A DNA stretch of 64,000 nt from Acidovorax sp. A1169 (GCF_030704685.1 NZ_JAUZDX010000007.1:213525-277524), one strand, 5' to 3'. Counted from the stretch's first letter, positions 34,419 through 43,279 are shown. The notes: generated by a model from the sequence alone, not told the origin. Numbers and translations are program-made.

Positions 34419-36332
34419 CTACCCCCGCTGCTGCAGTGCCTTCTCGATGCGGTTGCGCTGCACCGTGGTCTTGGGCACCTTGAAGGGGAACCAGCTGCGC
34501 ACGTCCTCCTCCACGCCGATGCCGTGCATGTAGTTGTAGATGGCCTTCTTGAGCGCGCCGCCCAGTGCGTCGTGGTCCACGCCCGTAGGGTCGTGAAAGC
34601 CGATGTCGTTCTTGGCAAAGCTCACCGGCGGCAGGGGCTCCAGCGTCACGCCGTACTCCTCGGGCGCCTTGCCCACGGGCGAGTGCACGGTGCAGGCAAA
34701 GCGGTGGAAGAACCCGCTCTGGATGCAGCCGTTGGCGAACAGCTGGCGCACGTATTCGAGCGCGTCCACCGTGTCCTGCACCGTCTGCGTCGGAAAGCCG
34801 TACATCAGGTAGGCATGCACGAGGATGCCCGCGTCGGTGAAGGCCCGCGTGACGCGCGCTACCTGGTCCACCGAGACGCCCTTCTTCATCAGGTCCAGCA
34901 GCCGGTCCGACGCCACTTCGAGCCCGCCCGAGACGGCGATGCAGCCGCTGTCGGCCAGCAGCTCTGCCAGTTCGGGCGTGAAGGTCTTCTCGAAGCGGAT
35001 GTTGCCCCACCACGAGATGCCGGCGTTGCGCTCGATCAGCTCGGTGGCCAGGGTCTTGAGGGCCTTGGGCGGCGCCGCCTCGTCCACGAAGTGGAAACCC
35101 GTCTGCCCTGTCTCGCGCACGATGGCTTCGATGCGGTCGGCCAGCACGCTGGCCGAGGCGCCCTCGTAGCGGCTGATGTAATCGAGGCTCACGTCGCAGA
35201 AGCTGCACTTCTTCCAGTAGCAGCCGTGCGCCACGGTGAGCTTGTTCCAGCGCCCGTCGCTCCACAGCCGGTGCATGGGGTTGAGCATGTCCAGCAGCGA
35301 CAAGTACTTGTCCAGCGGCAGCCCGTCCCAGGTGGGCGTACCCACCTCGGCAAAGGCGATGTCCGCCTCCTGCATGTTGATGTAGCGCACCGCGCCGCTC
35401 TCGGCATCGCGCACGAAGGTGCGAACCAGGCGCTGGCGCCCGCGCTGGCCCTGTATGTGCTCCAGCAGCGCCAACAGCGGGCGTTCGCCCGCGTCCAGCG
35501 ACACGTAGTCGAAGTAGTCGAACACGCGCGGCTCGGTCAGGTCGCGCAGCTCGGTGTTCACGAAGCCGCCGCCCAGCACGGTGACGATGTGCGGGTGCGC
35601 CGCCTTGATCGCCTGCGCAATGCGAAACGCCGCGTACACCGCCCCGGGGAAGGGCACCGACAGCAGCACCACCGTGGGTGCATGGCGCTCCACTGCGGCC
35701 AGGGCCAGCGTGCGCAGGGTCTCGTCCACCAGGTTCAGCGGCCCGGCCAGGGCGGCAGCCAGCGGCTCGAAGGTGGGCTGGCTGCCCGCCAGCGACTCGG
35801 CATAGCGCACGAACTCGAAGCGCGGGTCTACCGCATCGCGCAGCACGTCGGCCAGGTCGTTCAAATACAAGGTGGCCAGGTGCTTGGCCCGGTCGTGCAG
35901 GCCCAGGGCGCCGAAGGCCCAGCCCAGCGGGTCGCCGCCCTCGTCGTCCACGTACACGTCGAGCGTGGCGAAGCGCGGCCCCTCGGGCAGGAAGTTGCGG
36001 CCCACGATGCGGTGCGCCAGCGTGGTGTCGCGCCCCTGCAAAAAGGCGATGGTCGGCGCGATGGTCGCCAGGTAGCGGTCGCGCTGCGCCGCAAAGGCCT
36101 GCACCGCCGGGCTGTGCTTCTTGGCCGGCAGCGCAGCCACCTTGGCCGCCACGGCGCGCAGGCCATCGGGCGACAGCAACTGCAGCACCAGGGCCAGCGC
36201 CAGGTCTTCCTGCACCGCCGTGATCTCGCGCGAGCGCAGAAAGCCCGTGAGGTAGGCCGTCGACGGGTAGGGCGTGTTCAGTTGCGTCATCGGCGGGATG
36301 ACGGACAGGACGCGAAGCGGTGGGGCAGACAT
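34419..36332 (-). CDS. B12-binding-domain radical SAM protein
   Basis: 637 residues. N-terminal cobalamin-binding-like domain (about 1-330; LRVLSVIPPMTQLNTPYPST, then VLLSVPFPGAVYAAFRIAQA and VTVLGGGFVNTELRDL), then a radical SAM domain with the iron-sulfur motif HGCYWKKCSFCDVS (C-x4-C-x2-C) at about 370 and FHFVDEAAPP, GNIRFEK, SGGLEVASDRLL along the barrel. Members catalyse methylations or ring rearrangements; the substrate is unknown. It has no partner gene beside it. The start at 36332 is the first Met before the domain. Confidence 0.85.
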   Translation of the reverse strand: MSAPPLRVLSVIPPMTQLNTPYPSTAYLTGFLRSREITAVQEDLALALVLQLLSPDGLRAVAAKVAALPAKKHSPAVQAFAAQRDRYLATIAPTIAFLQGRDTTLAHRIVGRNFLPEGPRFATLDVYVDDEGGDPLGWAFGALGLHDRAKHLATLYLNDLADVLRDAVDPRFEFVRYAESLAGSQPTFEPLAAALAGPLNLVDETLRTLALAAVERHAPTVVLLSVPFPGAVYAAFRIAQAIKAAHPHIVTVLGGGFVNTELRDLTEPRVFDYFDYVSLDAGERPLLALLEHIQGQRGRQRLVRTFVRDAESGAVRYINMQEADIAFAEVGTPTWDGLPLDKYLSLLDMLNPMHRLWSDGRWNKLTVAHGCYWKKCSFCDVSLDYISRYEGASASVLADRIEAIVRETGQTGFHFVDEAAPPKALKTLATELIERNAGISWWGNIRFEKTFTPELAELLADSGCIAVSGGLEVASDRLLDLMKKGVSVDQVARVTRAFTDAGILVHAYLMYGFPTQTVQDTVDALEYVRQLFANGCIQSGFFHRFACTVHSPVGKAPEEYGVTLEPLPPVSFAKNDIGFHDPTGVDHDALGGALKKAIYNYMHGIGVEEDVRSWFPFKVPKTTVQRNRIEKALQQRG

Positions 36333-36449
36333 GGTGGGGGCGGCCAGGGCGATGCAGTGCCGCCTCGTGGGGAATCGTGGAAGAAGTGCCCGATTATCCC
36401 GCCAGGCCCTTAACCCTTGCCAGAGGGGGCGTCTGCCTCCCTCTGGTGG

Positions 36450-37016
36450 TTACAGCGGCTGGGGCGGCACCACCGCCGCATCCGGCGTGCCCGCCAGGTA
36501 GTTGTTCTTCACGCGCACATAGTGCTCGGCCGAATAACGCAGGTAGGCGATCTCTTGGTCCGTCAGCGCACGCTGGCGCACGGCGGGCCGGCCGATATAC
36601 AGGTAGCCGCTCTCCAGCACCTTGCCGGGCGACACCAGGCTCCCGGCGCCCAGCATCACGCGATCGCCGATCACGGCATCGTCCATGACGATCGAGCCCA
36701 TGCCGATCAAACACTCGTCGCCGATGCGGCAGCCGTGCAGGATCACCGCATGGCCGATGGTCACATGGCTGCCGATTATGAGTGGCGAGCCCTCGGGCTT
36801 GCTGGCATTGCGGTGCGAGACATGGCCCATGCTCAGGTCCTGCACGTTCGTCGCCTCGCCCACCACGATGCGGTTCACGTCGCCGCGCAGCACGGCGTTG
36901 CACCACACGGAGGCATCCTTGCCGAGGGTGACGTCGCCGATCACCTGGGCGGATTCGTGCACGAAGACGCCGGTGCCGAGCACCGGGGCGGTATCGAGGT
37001 AGGGAGCGAGGGGCAT
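36450..37016 (-). CDS. Gamma-carbonic anhydrase family protein
   Basis: 188 residues forming a left-handed beta-helix (hexapeptide repeats such as IGDVTLGKDASVWCNAVLRG and DVNRIVVGEATNVQDLSMGH). Zinc-ligand histidines are visible in SMGHVSH and IGHAVILHG. It is of the YrdA/PaaY type, which are trimeric; carbonic anhydrase activity is plausible but not certain. A stem of 8 bp lies about 20 bp past the stop without a T-tract. Confidence 0.9.
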   Translation of the reverse strand: MPLAPYLDTAPVLGTGVFVHESAQVIGDVTLGKDASVWCNAVLRGDVNRIVVGEATNVQDLSMGHVSHRNASKPEGSPLIIGSHVTIGHAVILHGCRIGDECLIGMGSIVMDDAVIGDRVMLGAGSLVSPGKVLESGYLYIGRPAVRQRALTDQEIAYLRYSAEHYVRVKNNYLAGTPDAAVVPPQPL

Positions 37017-37084
37017 GGGGTTCGTGAGGGCTCAGGATGCAAAGCGCCGAGCGTAGTGCAAATCCGATGGCCCCCGCCCCAGGG

Positions 37085-37723
37085 CTATGGTTGTCCGATG
37101 GCGTAGAACCCCAGGAACATGTCCACCGCATCTTCCAGCACCTGCTGGCGCAGCGCGGGTGCCAGCGGCGGCTGGCCCATGGCCAGCTGGGGCCAGAAGG
37201 CGAAGGACTTGACCATGCCATGCAGCTGGTGGGCCGCGTATTGGGCGTCGACTCCGGTGCGCAGGCGGCCGTCCTGCTGGGCGGCGCGCAGCCACTGCGG
37301 CAGGCCCTCCTCCTTCTCGGACAGGCGGTCCACCAGGGAGCGGGCGCGCTCGGGAGTGTGCATCAGTTCGGCCATGGCCACGCGCGAGAGGTCGATGAAG
37401 CTTGCGTCGTTGAGCAACTGCATCTTCTGCTCCAGCACGGCCAGTAGTTGCGCGCGCAGGGGCTGCCCTGCGTCGTAGCGGATCTCGGGCAGCGAGTGGC
37501 CGCGCTCCCACAGCTGGCCCAGGATGGCCTCGAACAGCTCGTCCTTGCTCGGGAAGTGGTTGTACACGGTGCGCTTGGAGACATCCGCCGCCGCGGCCAC
37601 GCGGTCCATGCTGGTGCCGGCAAAGCCATGCTCGCGGAACTCCGCGATGGCGGCCTGCACGATGGCCTCGCGCTTGCGGTCGGTCAGGCGGGTGGGGGCG
37701 GCAGGGGGGACTATCGGGTGCAT
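37085..37723 (-). CDS. TetR-family transcriptional repressor
   Basis: 212 residues. HTH at about 18-62 (REAIVQAAIAEFREHGFAGT, SMDRVAAAADVSKRTVYNHF) and a TetR_C-like ligand domain with helices to 210. It is divergently transcribed from the metallo-beta-lactamase-fold lipoprotein gene, and the 82 bp between start codons hold two direct repeats that look like operators, so it probably represses both genes. The inducer is unknown. Confidence 0.92.
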   Translation of the reverse strand: MHPIVPPAAPTRLTDRKREAIVQAAIAEFREHGFAGTSMDRVAAAADVSKRTVYNHFPSKDELFEAILGQLWERGHSLPEIRYDAGQPLRAQLLAVLEQKMQLLNDASFIDLSRVAMAELMHTPERARSLVDRLSEKEEGLPQWLRAAQQDGRLRTGVDAQYAAHQLHGMVKSFAFWPQLAMGQPPLAPALRQQVLEDAVDMFLGFYAIGQP

Positions 37724-37735
37724 AGGACAAATTTT

Positions 37736-37796
37736 ACACCGGGCAGTTTACTTTTTTAAAAACAACACTACACTGTGCAGTGCACTTTTTCGAAAA
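37736..37796. promoter_or_regulatory. Tandem operator-like repeats between tetR and the MBL gene
   Basis: ACACCGGGCAGTTTACTTTT (37736 onward) and ACACTGTGCAGTGCACTTTT (37770 onward) are direct repeats of about 27 bp, each continuing with A/T-rich sequence, 34 bp apart (near three helical turns). The second contains the dyad CACTG-TG-CAGTG. They lie exactly between the divergent start codons, the expected place for TetR operators. Confidence 0.5.
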
Positions 37797-37805
37797 GGCA
37801 ATCCC

Positions 37806-38891
37806 ATGTTCCGCCGCGTGCCCCGAATCCTCCTCATCCTCACCGCAATCACCGCCATGGCCTACAGCATCCTTTCCTGTGCCACCCTGCCCTCCGCGTC
37901 GTACGAGCAGTCGCCCCAGTACGTGGACGGCAAGTTCCGCAACGTGGCCCCGCGCCAGGCCCCCGGCTTCTTCAAGACGGTGGCCATCTTCTGGCGCTTT
38001 GCCACCGACAAGCCGGCCAACACCGTGCCCGCCAAGCCCATCGAGGTCAAGCCGCTCACCCGCGCCGACGTGCTGGCCGCACCCGACCAGAGCCTGTGGC
38101 GCCTGGGCCATTCGACCATGCTGCTCAAGCTCGACGGCAAGTTCTGGCTCACCGACCCGGTGTTTTCCGAGCGCGCCTCGCCCTTCCAGTTCCTGGGTCC
38201 CAAGCGCTTTCACGCACCGCCGCTCACCATCGACGAGCTGCCGCCCATCACCGGCGTGGTGCTCTCGCACGACCACTACGACCACCTGGACTTCGACGCC
38301 ATCCAGAAGCTGGCGCCCAAGGTCGAGCATTTCCTCACCCCCCTGGGCGTGGGCGACCGTCTCATCGCCTGGGGCGTGCCGGCCGCCAAGGTGCAGCAGT
38401 TCGACTGGTGGCAGGGCACCAGCGTGGGCGGCGTGAAGTTCGTCGCCACCCCGGCCCAGCACTTCTCGGGCCGAACGCTGTCGGACGGCAACCGCACGCT
38501 GTGGGCCTCGTGGGTCATCATGGCCGGCGACACGCGCATCTTCTTCAGCGGCGACACCGGCTACTTCGACGGCTTCAAGGCCATTGGCGAGCGCTACGGT
38601 CCGTTCGACCTGACCATGGTCGAAACCGGCGCCTACGACGCCCAGTGGCCCGACGTGCACATGCAGCCCGAAGAAAGCCTGCAGGCCCACCGCGATGTGA
38701 AGGGCCGCCACATGATGCCCATCCACAACGGCACCTTCGACCTGGCCCTGCACCCCTGGCACGAGCCCTTCGAGCGCATCACCACGCTGGCCGCTGCGAG
38801 CCAGGTGCCCCTGGTGGCGCCGGTGATGGGCGAGCGGCTGGACATCCGTAGCCCTGCCCTGTCGCAAAGCTGGTGGCGCAGCGCGGAGTGA
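37806..38891 (+). CDS. Metallo-beta-lactamase-fold hydrolase, probable lipoprotein
   Basis: 361 residues. N-terminal hydrophobic segment followed by SILSCAT (lipobox-like Cys at about 25). The catalytic domain (about 95-350) has the zinc motif LSHDHYDHLD (HxHxDH), plus AQHFSGRT, FSGDTGYFDG and MPIHNGTFDL. It is of the NAPE-PLD/UlaG-like branch that hydrolyses phosphoesters or lactones; substrate unknown. Periplasm-facing membrane attachment is inferred. It is controlled by the divergent TetR gene in all likelihood. Its stop adjoins that of the MocR-type gene. Confidence 0.88.
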   Translation: MFRRVPRILLILTAITAMAYSILSCATLPSASYEQSPQYVDGKFRNVAPRQAPGFFKTVAIFWRFATDKPANTVPAKPIEVKPLTRADVLAAPDQSLWRLGHSTMLLKLDGKFWLTDPVFSERASPFQFLGPKRFHAPPLTIDELPPITGVVLSHDHYDHLDFDAIQKLAPKVEHFLTPLGVGDRLIAWGVPAAKVQQFDWWQGTSVGGVKFVATPAQHFSGRTLSDGNRTLWASWVIMAGDTRIFFSGDTGYFDGFKAIGERYGPFDLTMVETGAYDAQWPDVHMQPEESLQAHRDVKGRHMMPIHNGTFDLALHPWHEPFERITTLAAASQVPLVAPVMGERLDIRSPALSQSWWRSAE

Positions 38892-40343
38892 TCAGGCGCC
38901 TGGCAGGCGCTGGGCGAGCTTGCCCACGATGCGGGCTGCTGACTTGATCTCCGGCACATCAAAGCCCGCGTAGCCAAACAGCCAGCCGCGCCGCTGCGAC
39001 TCCATCGCATAGCGCGACAGCGGCGCCAGCATCACCCCCGCCGCCTGGGCCTGGCGGCACAGGGCCTCGTCGTCGCTGCCCGGCTCGCGCTCCAGCAGCA
39101 GATGCATGCCCCGGTCGCTGGCGGCCAGCTGCAACGCGCCGTCGCTGGCATCGGCCAGCGCGTCGCGCAGCACCTGCTGGCGTGCCTGGTACAGCTCACG
39201 CATCTGGCGCAGGTGGCGCAGCAGGTGCCCCTCGGCAATGAACTGCGCCAGCACCGCCTGCGCATCGCCGGGCGCATGCCGGTCGGTGATGGCGCGCGCC
39301 ATGGCAAACGGCTGCACCAGCGCCGGCGGCGCAACGATGAAGCCCAGGCGCAGGCCCGGGTGCAGCGTCTTGGAGAAGGTGCCCACGTACAGCACCCGCT
39401 CCGACCCCGGCAGGCTGCACAGCGCCGGCACGCGCTGCGCGCCGTACTGGAACTCGCCGTCGTAGTCGTCCTCCACCACCCAGGCATCGTGCGTGCGCGC
39501 CCACTGCAGCAGCGCCTGGCGCCGCGCCAGGCCCATGCGCCCGCCCGTGGGGTACTGGTGCGTGGGCGTCACCACCGCCATGTGCGCGCCGGGCCAGCGC
39601 TCCGTGGCCTCGGCAATGCAGGCGCCCTCGCCATCCATGGCCATGGGCCGGGCCCGCACGCCGTGGCCCAGCAGCGCCGCGCGTATGCCGGGGTAGCCAG
39701 GGTCTTCCACCAGCACCTCGTCGAGCACGTCCAGCAGCAGCCGCGCGATCAGGTCGATGGCCTGCTGCGAGCCCGAGCACACCACCACCTGGGCCGCATC
39801 GCAGCGGATGCCGCGCGAGGCCCACAGCCACTGCGCCACCGCCTCGCGCAGCTGCGGGTCACCGGCCGGGTCCAGGTACTGCGCGCGTGCCGCGCGCTGG
39901 CCGGGGCCGGCCTGGCGCGCCAGGCGGTCCCACACCGCATACGGAAACGTGTCCACCTCCGGCGCCCCCATGCGAAAGGCCCGCGCCACCGCCACCGGCG
40001 GGTTCCAGCGCGCCGCCGTGTCGGCGATCAGCTGGCCCCGGCGCGACAGGCCGCGCGGCGGCGCCACCAGCTGCTGCGTGCGGGCAGTGGCGCCCCCGGC
40101 CGCCTGCGAGACATAGGTGCCATCGCCCACGCGCGGCTCCACATAGCCCTCGGCCTGCAGGCGCTGCACGGCCCACAGCACCGTGTTGCGCGACACGCCC
40201 AGCGCCACCGCATGCTCGCGCGAGGGCGGCAGCCGCGTACCCGCGCGCAGACTGCCCTGCTCGATGGCGCCGCGCAGGCGCTCGTAGACCTGCTGGCGCA
40301 GCGTGGCGGTGCTGGCAGTCGGATTGGCTCTGGCAATCGGCAT
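38892..40343 (-). CDS. MocR/PdxR-type regulator (GntR HTH fused to aminotransferase)
   Basis: 483 residues. GntR winged helix (about 10-75: LRQQVYERLRGAIEQGSLRA, SREHAVALGVSRNTVLWAVQ, LQAEGYVEPRVGDGTYVS) joined to a fold type I PLP aminotransferase domain (about 110-480) with CSGSQQAIDLIARLL, VEDPGYPGIRAALL, the Asp in VEDDYDGEFQYG and the PLP lysine in YVGTFSKTLHPGLRLGF. The ATG at 40343 has AGGGGG upstream; the frame runs on to 40550 without support. Divergent from the OsmC/PaiB-like pair, which it probably regulates; members sense pyridoxal phosphate or amino compounds. Confidence 0.9.
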   Translation of the reverse strand: MPIARANPTASTATLRQQVYERLRGAIEQGSLRAGTRLPPSREHAVALGVSRNTVLWAVQRLQAEGYVEPRVGDGTYVSQAAGGATARTQQLVAPPRGLSRRGQLIADTAARWNPPVAVARAFRMGAPEVDTFPYAVWDRLARQAGPGQRAARAQYLDPAGDPQLREAVAQWLWASRGIRCDAAQVVVCSGSQQAIDLIARLLLDVLDEVLVEDPGYPGIRAALLGHGVRARPMAMDGEGACIAEATERWPGAHMAVVTPTHQYPTGGRMGLARRQALLQWARTHDAWVVEDDYDGEFQYGAQRVPALCSLPGSERVLYVGTFSKTLHPGLRLGFIVAPPALVQPFAMARAITDRHAPGDAQAVLAQFIAEGHLLRHLRQMRELYQARQQVLRDALADASDGALQLAASDRGMHLLLEREPGSDDEALCRQAQAAGVMLAPLSRYAMESQRRGWLFGYAGFDVPEIKSAARIVGKLAQRLPGA

Positions 40344-40421
40344 GAATTGGCCCCCTGGATGTGGTAACACGGCCATAAACTGAGGAACCATTGTAGGCAC
40401 CACCCCCGAGAAAGCACCCCC

Positions 40422-40904
40422 ATGGCAGAGCACTACGCCACCATCACCTGGCAACGCGGCAGCGACGATTTCCTCGACAAGCGCTACCACCGCGCCCACA
40501 CCTGGCAGTTCGACGGCGGCGCCACCGTGGCCGCATCGTCCTCGCCCCATGTCGTGCCCCTGCCCTACTCAGACGCCGCCGCGGTCGACCCCGAGGAGGC
40601 CTATGTCGCTGCGCTGTCCAGCTGCCACATGCTGTGGTTCATGGACTTCGCCAGCCGCGCGGGCTACCGGCTCGACAGCTACAGCGACGCCGCCGTGGGC
40701 ACCATGGCCAAGAATGATGCGGGCCAGCTCGTCGTGACCCATGTGCAGCTCAAGCCGGTCACCCGCTTCGATGCGGCCCACGCACCCAGCGCCGAGCAGC
40801 TCGACGACTTGCACCACAAGGCCCACACTTCGTGCTTCCTGGCCAACTCGGTAAAGACGCAGATCGACTGTGCGCCCGTGCTGCAGCTGAGCGAAGGGGG
40901 CTGA
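40422..40904 (+). CDS. OsmC-family peroxiredoxin-like protein
   Basis: 160 residues of the OsmC/Ohr fold. The two redox cysteines are in ALSSCHMLWFMDFA and HKAHTSCFLANSVK. A thiol peroxidase acting on organic hydroperoxides is expected. It lies 78 bp from the divergent MocR start and 3 bp before the PaiB-like gene, hence first gene of a two-gene operon. Confidence 0.88.
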   Translation: MAEHYATITWQRGSDDFLDKRYHRAHTWQFDGGATVAASSSPHVVPLPYSDAAAVDPEEAYVAALSSCHMLWFMDFASRAGYRLDSYSDAAVGTMAKNDAGQLVVTHVQLKPVTRFDAAHAPSAEQLDDLHHKAHTSCFLANSVKTQIDCAPVLQLSEGG

Positions 40905-40907
40905 GCC

Positions 40908-41546
40908 ATGGCCAATGCCAACCGCCAGTTCCGCGTGGCCGATGCTGCCGTGCTGCAGTCCCTGGTGCGTGCCCAGCCCCTGGCCACGCTGGTCATCACG
41001 CACGAAGGCGCGCTGCATGCCAACCACGTGCCGCTGTACCTCGACCCCACGCGCGGCGAGCACGGCACGCTGGTCGGCCATGTGGCGCGCGCCAACAGCG
41101 TATGGCCGCTGCTGCCGCAGACGGCGGTGGCCATCTTCCACGGGCCGCAGGCCTACATCTCGCCCACCTGGTACCCCTCCAAGGCCATCGACGGCAAGCA
41201 GGTGCCCACCTGGAACTACGCCACCGTGCACGCCCACGGCACGCTCACCGCGCTCAAGGACGACCCGGCCACCCTGCGCTCCATCCTGCACACGCTGAGC
41301 GAGGCGCACGAAGCGCACCGCGCCGAGCCCTGGCGCCTGGACGACGCACCGCCCGCCTACATCGAGCAGATGATGCGCGCCATCGTCGGCATCGAGCTCG
41401 CGGTGGAGCGCTGGGAGGGCGTGTGGAAGGTCAGCCAGAACCGCACCGACACCGACCGCGCCGGCGTGGTGGCCGGCCTGACGGCCGAGGGCACGCCTGC
41501 GGCGCTGGCCATGGCCGCGTTGGTGCAGCAGGGCGCGCCCGCATAG
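40908..41546 (+). CDS. FMN-binding negative transcriptional regulator, PaiB family
   Basis: 212 residues. PaiB-type split-barrel FMN fold: LVITHEGALHANHVPLYLDP, GTLVGHVARANSVWPLL, AIFHGPQAYISPTWYPSKAI, PTWNYATVHAHGTL and the C-terminal helix with KVSQNRTDTDRAGVVAGL. Annotated as transcriptional regulators from the Bacillus pai locus, but FMN-dependent enzyme activity is as likely. Second gene of the pair with OsmC. Confidence 0.88.
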   Translation: MANANRQFRVADAAVLQSLVRAQPLATLVITHEGALHANHVPLYLDPTRGEHGTLVGHVARANSVWPLLPQTAVAIFHGPQAYISPTWYPSKAIDGKQVPTWNYATVHAHGTLTALKDDPATLRSILHTLSEAHEAHRAEPWRLDDAPPAYIEQMMRAIVGIELAVERWEGVWKVSQNRTDTDRAGVVAGLTAEGTPAALAMAALVQQGAPA

Positions 41547-41555
41547 CCTGCTGAA

Positions 41556-42956
41556 TCAGGCGTCGAGCATTTCCACGCGCAGCGTGGTCACCGGCCCGGC
41601 CACCGACGGGTGCGCCGCCAGCGCATGCACGGCCATGTCCACCGTGGCCTGGGCCACCGTGTCGGTCAGCACCAGCACCTGGGCGCCACTGCCGGGGGGC
41701 AGCGCCTTGTCTGCCGCCAGCGCCACCTGCGCCACCGGCACCTGCTGCGCGGCCAGCCAGGCGCCCACGGCCCCGATGTCCTGCGCCGCATGCACGGGCA
41801 CGCGCAGGTAGTGGCGCGTGTGTACGGCGGCGCGCGGCAGCACGGCCAGTTTGTCGTTGACCGCATGCGCATGGAACCCCAAGTGCGGCACGCGCTGCGC
41901 CGCGTTCGTGCCATCGAGCCGGGCCACGTCCACCAGGTCGGCGATCACGGCCGATGCCGTCTGCTCCGAGCCGGCGCCCGCGCCGTAGTACATCGTCACC
42001 CCGGCCGCATCGCCCTTGACCATGATGCCGTTCATCGAGCCATTCACATGCGCCATCAGGTGCGTGGTGGGCACCAGTGCGGGCTGCACGCGCAGCTCCA
42101 CTCCAGCATCACCTTGCCTGCGCGCCACGCCCAGCAGCTTGATGCGATAGCCCAGCTGCTCCGCACAGGCCACGTCCAGCCCCTGCAGCGCGGTGATGCC
42201 CTCCACCTGCGCATCGGCAAAGTGCACCGGCATGCCGAAGGCATTGGCCGCCAGCAGCGTGATCTTGTGCGCCGCATCCACCCCCTCGATGTCGAAGGCC
42301 GGGTCCGCCTCGGCATAGCCCAGGGCCTGCGCCTGCTCAAGCGCCTGTGCAAACCCCAGGCCCTCGTCGCGCATCTTGCTCAGGATGAAATTGGTGGTGC
42401 CGTTGATGATGCCCGCCACCCACTCGATGCGGTTGGCCGTGAGGCCCTCGCGCAGCGCCTTGATGATGGGGATGCTGACGGCCACCGCGCCCTCGTAGGC
42501 CAGCGCCACGCCGTGCTGGCGCGCGGCGGCGAAGAGCTCGTTGCCATGCACCGCCAGCAGCGCCTTGTTGGCCGTCACCACATGCTTGCCCGCCGCCATG
42601 GCCGCCAGCAGCCACTCGCGCGCCGGGCCGGTGCCGCCTGCGGCCTCCACCACCACGTCCACCTCGGGGTGGGTGGCGACCTGCATCGGGTCGTTGGTCA
42701 GCGCCACGCCGGTGCCCACCACGCTGGCTGCGCGCGCCAGGTTGCGCGCTGCGACCACCACCACCTCGATGCCGCGTCCCGCGCGCCCGGCAATGGTGGC
42801 CTGGTTGCGCGCCAGCACGCGAAAGGTGCCCGCGCCCACCGTGCCAATGCCGATCAGGCCCACGCGCAGCGGGCGGGTGGCAGCAGGCATGGCCATAGTG
42901 CTGGCAATGTGGTCGTGCTGCTGGGGCGCTAGGGACTGGACGGGATCGCGGTACAT
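41556..42956 (-). CDS. hom: Homoserine dehydrogenase
   Basis: 466 residues, monofunctional with a C-terminal ACT-like region. N-terminal Rossmann motif VGLIGIGTVGAGTF (about 33-46), DVVVEAAGGTGPAREWLLAA, catalytic centre with GIINGTTNFILSKM and ALGYAEADPAFDIEGVDAAH (lysine and Glu of homoserine binding), then the regulatory part from about 350. Reduces aspartate semialdehyde to homoserine, leading to threonine, isoleucine and methionine. GGAGAAGGAAG precedes the ATG at 42956. An attenuator with Thr/Ile leader peptide lies upstream. No aspartokinase or thrC beside it. Confidence 0.94.
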   Translation of the reverse strand: MYRDPVQSLAPQQHDHIASTMAMPAATRPLRVGLIGIGTVGAGTFRVLARNQATIAGRAGRGIEVVVVAARNLARAASVVGTGVALTNDPMQVATHPEVDVVVEAAGGTGPAREWLLAAMAAGKHVVTANKALLAVHGNELFAAARQHGVALAYEGAVAVSIPIIKALREGLTANRIEWVAGIINGTTNFILSKMRDEGLGFAQALEQAQALGYAEADPAFDIEGVDAAHKITLLAANAFGMPVHFADAQVEGITALQGLDVACAEQLGYRIKLLGVARRQGDAGVELRVQPALVPTTHLMAHVNGSMNGIMVKGDAAGVTMYYGAGAGSEQTASAVIADLVDVARLDGTNAAQRVPHLGFHAHAVNDKLAVLPRAAVHTRHYLRVPVHAAQDIGAVGAWLAAQQVPVAQVALAADKALPPGSGAQVLVLTDTVAQATVDMAVHALAAHPSVAGPVTTLRVEMLDA

Positions 42957-43009
42957 AAGGCTTCCTTCTCCGGGTTGCTGGCTGCCAGGCAGCCAAAAAA
43001 CAAACGAAC

Positions 43010-43040
43010 AAAACAAAAAACCCAGCTGCCAGAGCTGGGT
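43010..43040 (-). terminator. Attenuator terminator in the hom leader
   Basis: On the minus strand ACCCAGCT, 5-base loop, AGCTGGGT, followed by TTTTTTGTTTTG. It lies between the leader peptide and hom, 54 bases upstream of the hom start codon, so it would stop transcription before the structural gene. Confidence 0.8.
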
Positions 43041-43078
43041 TTCATTCGTTCATTCCGGGGAGGAGGGGAGAGCGATCA

Positions 43079-43122
43079 CCAGGTGGCTGCCGAAACGGCC
43101 ACCTGCGCGTGCTCAGGTGGCC
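43079..43122 (-). promoter_or_regulatory. Competing leader hairpins upstream of hom
   Basis: Three segments on the minus strand: GGCCACCTG (43122-43114, overlapping the end of the leader peptide), CAGGTGGCC (43105-43097) and GCCACCTGG (43087-43079). The middle one pairs perfectly with either neighbour (9 and 8 bp), giving the mutually exclusive folds expected for ribosome-controlled attenuation. Confidence 0.65.
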
Positions 43123-43241
43123 GCGGGGGTAATGGTGGTAATCATTCGTGCACCCATCGCCCGCGTGAACGCAGGCAGCATCATGGCCATGCCCATGGGG
43201 GCAGCGGCAGCACGTGCGGTGTGGATGGAGGTGTACGACAT
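43113..43241 (-). CDS. hom leader peptide (Thr/Ile/Met-rich)
   Basis: 42 codons starting MSYTSIHTARAAAAPMGMAM and ending ARMITTITPAAT. The last ten codons are ATG ATT ACC ACC ATT ACC CCC GCG GCC ACC: four Thr, two Ile, one Met, like the Thr/Ile-rich thrL of enterics. The stop lies within the first arm of the competing hairpins. A ribosome stalled on Thr or Ile codons would free the middle arm and disturb terminator formation. The ATG sits a few bases after the predicted transcript start, so initiation may be almost leaderless. Confidence 0.65.
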   Translation of the reverse strand: MSYTSIHTARAAAAPMGMAMMLPAFTRAMGARMITTITPAAT

Positions 43242-43248
43242 GGTTGCC

Positions 43249-43279
43249 AGTGTAGCGGATTGGGCGTGGGGGGCGTCAA
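43249..43279 (-). promoter_or_regulatory. Candidate promoter of the hom leader
   Basis: TTGACG (43279-43274) and TACACT (43254-43249) on the minus strand, spacer 19 bp, slightly long for sigma70. The -35 hexamer overlaps the stop codon of the upstream ferredoxin gene. Confidence 0.5.

Noticed and set aside
36415..36445. Hairpin CCAGAGGG/CCCTCTGG past the carbonic anhydrase gene as a terminator
   Set aside because: The stem is followed by CAAGGG and not by a T-tract, so I did not list it as a terminator.
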